NCBI RefSeq assembly: GCF_026151205.1
Contig: NC_087084.1
Location: forward strand, 5,573,538 to 5,637,537
Reading direction: 5' to 3'
Length of the DNA stretch: 64,000 nt
Source: Bolinopsis microptera
Taxonomy: Eukaryota > Ctenophora > Tentaculata > Lobata > Bolinopsidae
Within the stretch, counting starts at the first letter, position 1, and the number at the start of each line of letters is the position of its first letter. Positions 55,865 to 64,000 of this stretch are shown here, piece by piece. Under the pieces are notes generated by a model, which worked only from the letters and a program-made list of their open reading frames with translations, searched no databases and was not told the DNA's origin. Position numbers and translations under genes: made by a program.

Positions 55865-58800
55865 TCAGGAAACAGCATTTGCTGCACGGGGGATACAAGC
55901 CCCAATCAAATCCTCGGGTGTTACCGTTGAAATGAACTGTTTTCCGACAATTGCGTGGAGTGATTTTACAACAGCTAAAGTCTCTATATCCGTTACAGCG
56001 TGACTATGAGATGTGGAATCAGACAGGGTCATCTTTATGTACTGAGACAATATCTGCAAGGGTAATTATCTAATTAGTAAATTAATTCAATTAAGGTACA
56101 TAATATGTTAAAAGCGGCGAATACTTGCGACGAAAAAGAAGGATTAAAGCAGGGTAAAAAGATAACAGTTCATTTAGGTTGTTAAATGTCATATAATTAA
56201 TGTAACCAAAAGATAAGCTATTTAACGGGCTATACTCAGTTTGTTTTATAAAGACGCCACAACAAGTCTCAACATAGATGGGATGTAATATAAATCACAT
56301 TTCACACACTGACCATACTTCCACCAACAAATTTAAAGACGAGTTGCGATTCAAATTAAAGACCTTTAAAATGGTGAACATTAAAGACGCTGAAGCCTTC
56401 ACCAAAGTTAACCATCTTTATATAACAAACTAATTAGTTAATTAACGAGCTAATAGTTAAACGACCTGAGCAGGAGTATCACAGCCGGGGAAGAAGAGCG
56501 CAGCACCAAGTGAAAGTAGAGTACTGGTAACCGATATTCTTTGATCTGGACTAGACAATGTCATGTCTTGAAGCAGTGAGATACTCTGTTGGAGGAGGAG
56601 TTTGTGAGACAAAACGTTAAGATTACCCTGTTAAATATACTTAAATCAATTATTGTCGTCCGGAGGACGGGTACCCTGCTAGTATGTGTAATGGGTGTAA
56701 TGGTTGGGATTAGGAAAGTGGTGCGAGTTTACTTTATCACATGATAGCGATTTATCGATCACCTCAAAATCAAAATTCTCCGAAACTTCTGAAAACTCAA
56801 AACGGACTCACAGACTTTGGTGGCCCAAAGTCTATTCTCAGGCAGAATTTAAAAAAATTGTTATCACACGTAGTTATTAAATTATAAGTTAACATTTTGT
56901 GAACGGGAGCAGTATTGTATTACCTAAAGTTGTAAAATAATCTGTAAGTAGAGTTTCAAGCGATAGAAACTCCGAAAAAAGACAGAGAACACATTAAACA
57001 GCGCAAAGCAACGTTCCTGTACAAAAATGTACAAAACATGGTGCAGGCATTCTAGCTAATTGCTAGTTCCTATACATTGCCACAATTATTGTACTACTTA
57101 GCATTTTAGATGGATAATTTTATGCTAACAATTTACCGTTATGAATTAAAAAGAAGGTAAGAATTAGGATAACGATTCAGGGTGAGAATCCTAGGTGGAA
57201 ACTGTATTCTTGATATAAACGAAAGTGAAAGTGAAAGTGAAAGTAGAACAAACCTCAACAAGATGAGGCACTGAAGCTAAGTCGACAGGACACTGAGCAA
57301 ATCCCGAGGAGTCTTTCTCAACAAATCCTAACACTTCAAACACTGATAGAAACGTCTTGCCTGAAAAAGGGGGATCTTTTAATATTTGGAGGAAAAATTA
57401 GGATTTTGGTATGATTAAAACGTTTAATTTATTCATTATATTTTTCATCAACTAATCAACCAGTTCATTAATTAACCAATTAATAAGTTAATTACCTAAG
57501 GTATAGAGATCGCTCTTATCATATACACTGCTGAACAGTACAGGTTCATTGAAACTGTTGTGATGGAAACTAATTTCAGGAGACCATGCTACTGGGTTAC
57601 CTGAAATAGTAATTAACTAATTAATTAGCAGTCATTAACGAATCAACTTCGTCTCTGAGTTGGATATTATCACTCGATGTATTTTCACTTTTAATTGTTT
57701 CGTTAATTATTTACCTAAGTTTAAAATCAGTTAAATAGTAATGGTTTACCTGCGATTATTTCGTTTTTATCAGTAGCTATTGCGGGCGAACCATCAGAAT
57801 TATTCAAGTTAACAGCCCAACCAAAATCAATCAGTATCACCTAAATAACAACAAATCAATTAATAAACAAGTACAATGATTTGACTTCAAAATTTAAAAT
57901 ACAAGCTCAGTCAGTGGACAATTTAAATTAGACTTACACTATTCTACACTATATAATATCTAAACGCTGTAAAAAGTGATAAAAAGTTATTTAAAAACAG
58001 CCACCTCCCCCCGAGAACAAACCTGGCCAGAGTGTCGCATCATAAAGTTATCAAGTTTAATATCCCTGTGCACCACATTGTGTTTCTTCATGTGGTGTAG
58101 CATGAACAAGCACTGTATTAGCAGGAGGAGGACGAGGTGGAGCTCTTCTGCTATACGGTCTGGAAAATAAAATCAATTAGTTTGCGAGTAATTAATTAAT
58201 TATCCAAACAGCCAGCTGAACCCCTGACTATACGGTCTGGAAAATAAAAACAATTAGTTTGCCAGTAATTAATTAATTAATTATCCAAACAGCCAGTTGA
58301 ACCCCTGACTAGATATTATCATAAGCTGGGTATCATTGAAGTGAAATAAAACCTACCCTTATCCATGAAGGCTAGTTTCACTTTCTGTTCCACAAATTTA
58401 TTAACAAAGTTCTTCAGACTAAAAGGGTATTCTCTCATCGCTAGGAACGAGGTCCTGCTCGCCATGTCCACATCTACATCCAGCCCAGAGGGTACCAGCA
58501 GGGGCAAATACCTGTCAAGTGGACAATTTGTGAGGTGTTAAATGTGGTAAATTGTGGTAAAATGTGGTAAAATGTGGTAAGTATTTCGCTTTTTTCACCG
58601 GAGTCAAACAGTCCACTCCACTTGAATAACCCCGCCTACAATAATAAGACTATACATGCAACTTGTAGGCTACAGTATTACCTGTCAGGAACCTACTGTA
58701 CGCGATAATTGTCAATACAGGTGTAGCGTAGTAAGTAAGTAGTCAGTACCTGAGCTGTAGTAAGTCTCTGTTGAAAGTGTAAACTTTTACAATATATGGT

Positions 58801-61697
58801 ACAACCAATCTTTACTCTTTAGTAAGTCAATAGTTTGCAAGTTTGTCCGTATGTTCGTCCTGTCAGTGCCTCAATGTCTTGTACTGATGAGTATTGAGAT
58901 CAGTGTACTAAGATAGACTTTATCAGATCAGTAACTTTAAACTGACAAAATAGCCATAGTTACTGACAAAACAATCAGAGTAACTGACAAGGCAACCCTG
59001 TACTGGATCAGCTGTATGCTTGTTTGAATGTTATTTCATATTGTGCTTGTACGGCAGGTCCACCGATTGTCAGTAAGTTTGTCATTGTGAATGTGGGTAT
59101 ATTCATCTTCATAATAATTTATGCTTGTCAGACGTCAGTGTTTTTGCCAGTATGTTATTTAGTCAGTATGTTTGTCAGTATGTTTGTCAGTATGTTTGTC
59201 AGTATGTTTGTCAGTATGTTTGTCAGTATGTTTGTCAGTATGTTTGTCAGTATGTTTGTCAGTGTGTTTGTCAGTATGTTTATCAGTATATTTGTCAGTG
59301 TGTTTGTCAGTGTGTTTGTCAGTATGTTTGTCAGTATGTTTATCAGTATGTTTGTCAGTGTGTTTGTCAGTATGTTTATCAGTATATTTGTCAGTATGTT
59401 TGTCAGTATGTTTATCAATATGTTTGTCAGTATGTTTATCAGTATGTTTGTCAGTATGTTTGTCAGTATGTTTGTCAGTATGTTTGTCAGTGTGTTTGTC
59501 AGTGTGTTTGTCAGTTTGTTTGTCAGTATGTTTGTCAGTTTGTTTGTCAGTATGTTTGTCAGTTTGTTTGTCAGTATGTTTGTCAGTATGTTTGTCAGTA
59601 TGTTTGTCAGTATGTTTGTCAGTAAGTTTGTCAGTTTGTTTGTCAGTGTGTTTGTCAGTATGTTTGTCAGTATGTTTGTCAGTTTGTTTGTCAGTGTGTT
59701 TGTCAGTGTGTTTGTCAGTGTGTTTGTCAGTATGTTTGTCAGTATGTTTGCCAGTGTGTTTGTCAGTATGTTTGTCAGTATATTTGTCAGTATGTTTGTC
59801 AGTATGTTTGTCAGTATGTTTGCCAGTATGTTTGCCAGTATGTTTGTCAGTTTGTTTGTCAGTACACTGACCGTTTGAAAGGGGTGGTAGACGCGTTGTA
59901 AGAGTGTAACATCTGAACAACATTAGGATGATAAGGTAGTGAAACAGGGACAGAGTGTTCAGCGCTAAACTGTTTCTTCAGAAATATAGTTCCACTTTGA
60001 CCGGTATCGTGCTCTGATTGGTTCAGCAGATTTACCTGAGACGATTGGTTTACAGAGCAAGTAAATATTTGTTGTTAAGAGGGGGGTATATTCGTACGGC
60101 CGCTAGGTATAAAAACAAGCAAACAAAATCACCAAAAAGTACATTATTATAATTGTTCAGTAACACTGAAGGCGGGAGCAACAACTTGATAGAATATGAC
60201 AGATCATAATACACAAAGAATGTTAACCTTACTGTCCTTACAACTACGCAAATATGCATGCATGCGAAGAGTGGAAAGTAGATTGTATGAAGTAGTGAAG
60301 TACACTAAAGTAAATAAATTACTGAAGTTCATTATTTGGGTAATTTTTATCACTGACTTCAAGTCTCTAAAACTGAACTAGGAAGGAATGCAATTTTATA
60401 TTAAACAAAACACACTACAATTGTTATGTTTATTTGAACTAGAAATAACATTGAAAAATTAATGAATAAGCGAATAGTTTAATTAAGTTCAAACCATCAT
60501 TTTAAGAACCAGCGGGCCGTAGTGTTGGTGCAGGATCTTAAATACAAGGGAACAACTTCCTTCTCTTTCGTGCACATCTGAAAATTAACAGTTTATTGAC
60601 AGTAATAAATAGCTAATAAATAAATTTTAGCATTTATTACATGCTTCAACATTAACCCAAAAATGGTATATCTAAGCAAATCATGCGAGTCTGATTATCA
60701 AAATATCGAATTCATGCGAGTTTAATTAACCAATTAATTGATTAATCAAAAGTCCAAATAACAGAGTAACTAACTTTGTACGTTGAGGGGGGTGTTAGAA
60801 ACCAGCACATAGTCTTCCCCGTACAACCATTCTCCCTTAGAAACCTCTGAAATAAATACACAACTTTACTTATTCAGTAAACTAACTTTACTTATTTAGT
60901 AAACTAACCACTTTATGAAACTAACCACTTTATAAAACTAACCACTTTATAAAACTAACCACTTTATAAAACTAACCACTTTATAAAACTAACCACTTTA
61001 TAAAACTAACCACTTTATAAAACTAACAACTTTATTACTGCAAAAGCCGCGCAAGGAAGGGATTCATTCTAGTGCAGCAGGCCAATAAACATCAAACTCA
61101 GGGGTAGATACGTTTTATCGATAATTAAAAACCGGCAAACTACCCAAACAGAAGTACTACAAACAGCAAGTGACAGCAAGTGACAATACACGCTCTCAAA
61201 CTATACAGCAAGTGACAATACACGCTCTCAAACAACAGTAACTGAGTGGTAGGAGAGGGTATAACATACACAGCTCAGGTTACACTACATGTGCCCTGAT
61301 AACAGTGGTTACGTAGCAACCGTTGCTATGTGATAACAGTATGAAGTAGTTTGTTATGGGTAGGTAGTTCATTCATTATGGGCCTGCTGTACTTTCCATT
61401 ATTATGCTAAAGCAAACTTTCACGCTGTCTGTTTGCGGTAAAGCGGGCGCAGTAAATCGGGGTTTCACTGTAATTACTAATTAAGTAATTATGTCTAATG
61501 ATAATATCTTATTCACTGTAATTACTAATTATGTCTAATGATAATATCTAAGAACATGCATCTTACCCACCGATAGCTCCAGACTCATCAGGCCAGGGAG
61601 GCGGTACACTTCTTGCTATGTTAACCAGAGCGGCTTTAACAGCGGACACAGTAGCGTGTTGCAGGACCGGGGACAGGTCTGATATAAGGTGATCTAC
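55865..61697 (-). CDS. PINK1: PINK1-like serine/threonine kinase, 3' exons (5' end outside window)
   Basis: Eleven exons join in phase to about 449 residues: 61697-61571, 60846-60775, 60577-60495, 60035-59872, 58511-58357, 58159-58023, 57840-57750, 57600-57496, 57360-57254, 56585-56466, 56053-55865 (TGA). PINK1-like marks are YGEDYVLV at the start of the N lobe, the invariant Lys in PLVLKMM, LPYHPNVVQMLHSY, then LVPSGLDVDVD ... MREYPFSLKNFV. Catalysis motifs are VVHRDIKLDNF (HRD), LIDFGWA (DFG) and WSPEI in place of APE. A PINK1-like helical C-terminal extension follows. PINK1 phosphorylates ubiquitin and Parkin on damaged mitochondria. The Gly-rich loop reads REGSCSLVF, lacking the first Gly of the usual pattern. 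The mitochondrial targeting exons should lie beyond 64000. The donor at 61571 (GTGGGT) was chosen by phase over a stronger GTAAGA four bases on. Confidence 0.9.
58151..58301 (-). repeat. Two-copy ~75-bp duplication spanning a PINK1 acceptor
   Basis: CTATACGGTCTGGAAAATAA ... AACCCCTGACT occurs at 58151-58226 and again at about 58227-58301, with a few differences and a 4-bp ATTA length change. On the gene strand both copies contain TTATTTTCCAG|ACCGTATAG, the acceptor plus the first ~9 exon bases. Only the 58159 one continues into the real exon. Confidence 0.95.
59155..59866. repeat. (TCAGTATGTTTG)n 12-bp repeat in PINK1 intron, ~59 copies
   Basis: Twelve-bp units, with GTGTTTG, ATATTTG and TTTATC variants, end within 10 bp of the donor GTCAGT at 59871 on the gene strand. 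All long open frames in this stretch (both strands) are low-complexity artefacts of a unit length divisible by three. Confidence 0.97.
60890..61032. repeat. 17-bp tandem repeat in PINK1 intron
   Basis: About seven copies of TAAAACTAACCACTTTA lie just upstream (gene strand) of the acceptor at 60847. Related TTACTTATTYAGTAAACTAA words lie between the array and the exon. Confidence 0.9.
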
Positions 61698-64000
61698 CTG
61701 GAGAGGGGGGTGATATTAGGTGATCTACCTGGGGGTGATATTAGGTGATCTACCTGGAGAGGGGGTGATATAAGGTGATCTACCTGAGGAGGGAGTGATA
61801 TTAGGTGATCTACCTGAGGGTGATATTAGGTGATCTACCTGGAGAGGGGGTGATATAAGGTGATCTACCTGAGGAGGGAGTGATATTAGGTGATCTACCT
61901 GGGGGTGATATTAGGTGATCTACCTGGGGGTGATATTAGGTGATCTACCTGGAGAGGGGGTGATATTAGGTGATCTACCTGGGGGTGATATTAGGTGATC
62001 TACCTGGAGAGGGGGTGATATAAGGTGATCTACCTGAGGAGGGAGTGATATTAGGTGATCTACCTGGGGGTGATATTAGGTGATCTACCTGGGGTGATAT
62101 TAGGTGATCTACCTGATGAGGGGGTGATATTAGGTGATCTACCTGAGGAGGGAGTGATATTAGGTGATCTACCTGATGAGGGGGTGATATTAGGTGATCT
62201 ACCTGGAGAGGGGGTGATATAAGGTGATCTACCTGAGGAGGGAGTGATATTAGGTGATCTACCTGGGGGTGATATTAGGTGATCTACCTGGAGAGGGGGT
62301 GATATAAGGTGATCTACCTGAGGAGGGAGTGATATTAGGTGATCTACCTGGGGGTGATATTAGGTGATCTACCTGGGGGTGATATTAGGTGATCTACCTG
62401 GAGAGGGGGTGATATTAGGTGATCTACCTGGGGGTGATATTAGGTGATCTACCTGGAGAGGGGGTGATATAAGGTGATCTACCTGAGGAGGGAGTGATAT
62501 TAGGTGATCTACCTGGGGGTGATATTAGGTGATCTACCTGAGGAGGGGGTGATATTAGGTGATCTACCTGAGGAGGGGGTGATATTAGGTGATCTACCTG
62601 GAGAGGGGGTGATATTAGGTGATCTACCTGGGGGTGATATTAGGTGATCTACCTGGGGGTGATATTAGGTGATCTACCTGGAGAGGGGGTGATATAAGGT
62701 GATCTACCTGAGGAGGGGGTGATATCAGGTGATCTACCTGAGGAGGGGGTGATATTAGGTGATCTACCTGGAGAGGGGGTGATATTAGGTGATCTACCTG
62801 AGGAGGGGGTGATATTAGGTGATCTACCTGGAGAGGGGGTGATATTAGGTGATCTACCTGATGAGGGGGTGATATAAGGTGATCTACCTGGGGAGGGGGT
62901 GATATTAGGTGATCTACCTGGAGAGGGGGTGATATAAGGTGATCTACCTGGGGTGATATTAGGTGATCTACCTGGGGAGGCTAGGGGGTGATATTAGGTG
63001 ATCTACCTGGAGAGGGGGTGATATTAGGCGATCTACCTGGGGTGATATTAGGTGATCTACCTGGAGAGGGGGTGATATTAGGTGATCTACCTGGGGGTGA
63101 TATTAGGTGATCTACCTGAGGAGGGGGTGATATTAGGTGATCTACCTGAGGAGGGGGTGATATAAGGTGATCTACCTGAGGAGGGGGTGATATTAGGTGA
63201 TCTACCTGGGGGTGATATTAGGTGATCTACCTGAGGAGGGGGTGATATTAGGTGATCTACCTGGGGGTGATATTAGGTGATCTACCTGAGGAGGGGGTGA
63301 TATTAGGTGATCTACCTGGGGGTGATATTAGGTGATCTACCTGGGGTGATATTAGGTGATCTACCTGGGGGTGATATTAGGTGATCTACCTGGGGGTGAT
63401 ATTAGGTGATCTACCTGAGGAGGGGGTGATATTAGGTGATCTACCTGGGGGTGATATTAGGTGATCTACCTGGGGGTGATATTAGGTGATCTACCTGGGG
63501 GTGATATTAGGTGATCTACCTGAGGAGGGAGTGATATTAGGTGATCTACCTGAGGAGGGGGTGATATTAGGTGATCTACCTGAGGAGGGGGTGATATTAG
63601 GTGATCTACCTGGGGAGGGAGTGATATTAGGTGATCTACCTGAGGAGGGAGTGATATTAGGTGATCTACCTGAGGAGGGGGTGATATTAGGTGATCTACC
63701 TGGGGGTGATATTAGGTGATCTACCTGAGGAGGGAGTGATATTAGGTGATCTACCTGAGGAGGGGGTGATATTAGGTGATCTACCTGAGGAGGGGGTGAT
63801 ATTAGGTGATCTACCTGGGGGTGATATTAGGTGATCTACCTGGGGGTGATATTAGGTGATCTACCTGGGGTGATATTAGGTGATCTACCTGATGAGGGGG
63901 TGATATTAGGTGATCTACCTGGGGTGATATTAGGTGATCTACCTGGGGTGATATTAGGTGATCTACCTGGGGGTGATATTAGGTGATCTACCTGGAGAGG
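61698..64000 (-). repeat. 25/30-bp minisatellite (~80 copies) carrying a 3' splice site
   Basis: Gene-strand units read CACCTAATATCACCCCCTCC + TCAGGTAGAT (30 bp) or a 25-bp form missing CTCCT. Each has a branch-point-like CTAAT, a C/T tract, AG, and the first exon bases GTAGATCACC. The unit touching 61697 is the genuine acceptor of the most upstream PINK1 exon visible. The array is still running at the window end. Mixed 25-, 30- and 31-bp forms are interspersed as higher-order blocks. Confidence 0.97.

Noticed and set aside
59024-59923. Long open frames on both strands in the TCAGTATGTTTG repeat
   Set aside because: Repeat artefact inside a PINK1 intron; the peptide repeats four residues without end.
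60495-60577. Alternative reading of this exon as the 3' end of another gene (MCTKEKEVV... stop)
   Set aside because: The phase from the upstream exon gives a different frame ending PLVLKMM, which matches the PINK1 catalytic-Lys strand and joins in phase to the next exon.
63486-63719. 77-residue repeat ORF (VILGDLPEEG units)
   Set aside because: Reads the acceptor minisatellite on the non-coding strand; frame is lost wherever a 25-bp unit occurs.

Overview
The window is eukaryotic, almost certainly metazoan: every gene is split by short GT-AG introns, and the set (mitochondrial HSP10/HSP60, BBS5, triosephosphate isomerase, dynamitin, PINK1) combines mitochondrial, ciliary and dynein functions. 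The abundant intronic minisatellites, an intact GIY-YIG Penelope-like retroelement and a secreted N-formylglutamate-amidohydrolase-like gene suggest an invertebrate, possibly early branching. The phylum cannot be fixed from sequence alone.

Layout: (1) 73-4418, plus strand, 3' exons of an unrecognised gene ending in a polybasic stretch and a CaaX prenylation box, with a 1.7 kb (CACCT)n array in one intron; (2) 4419-6623, interspersed-repeat land with a perfect 66-bp-arm hairpin; (3) 6624-16707, HSP10 (minus) and HSP60 (plus) head to head over a ~130 bp bidirectional promoter with a heat-shock-element-like motif; (4) 16708-20100, repeat-rich intergenic DNA; (5) 20530-34317, two tandem intact BBS5 genes, the first hosting a recent inverted Penelope-like array in an intron; (6) 34318-39881, foldback and TIR elements; (7) 39882-41880, TPI (plus); (8) 42468-43585, secreted N-formylglutamate amidohydrolase-like gene (minus); (9) 43991-48518, a two-exon, 82-residue RIIa/DPY-30-like protein whose only intron is a 60-copy 63-bp minisatellite; (10) 49564-55208, DCTN2/dynamitin (minus) with two LINE 3' fragments in introns; (11) 55865 to beyond 64000, PINK1 (minus), 5' end outside the window.

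The most unusual signal is that tandem repeats here have amplified splice junctions. The 63-bp repeat (44108-47890) carries the last bases of exon 1 plus its GTAAGT donor in each of ~60 copies. The 25/30-bp repeat (61698 to the window end) carries a branch-point-like CTAAT, a pyrimidine tract, the acceptor AG and the first exon bases in each of ~80 copies. A two-copy ~75-bp duplication at another PINK1 acceptor looks like the nascent form of the same process.

Exon coordinates were derived by hand from GT-AG sites, reading-frame phase and similarity to remembered family features; no search was run. HSP60, HSP10, BBS5, TPI, DCTN2 and PINK1 joins all keep phase across every exon.
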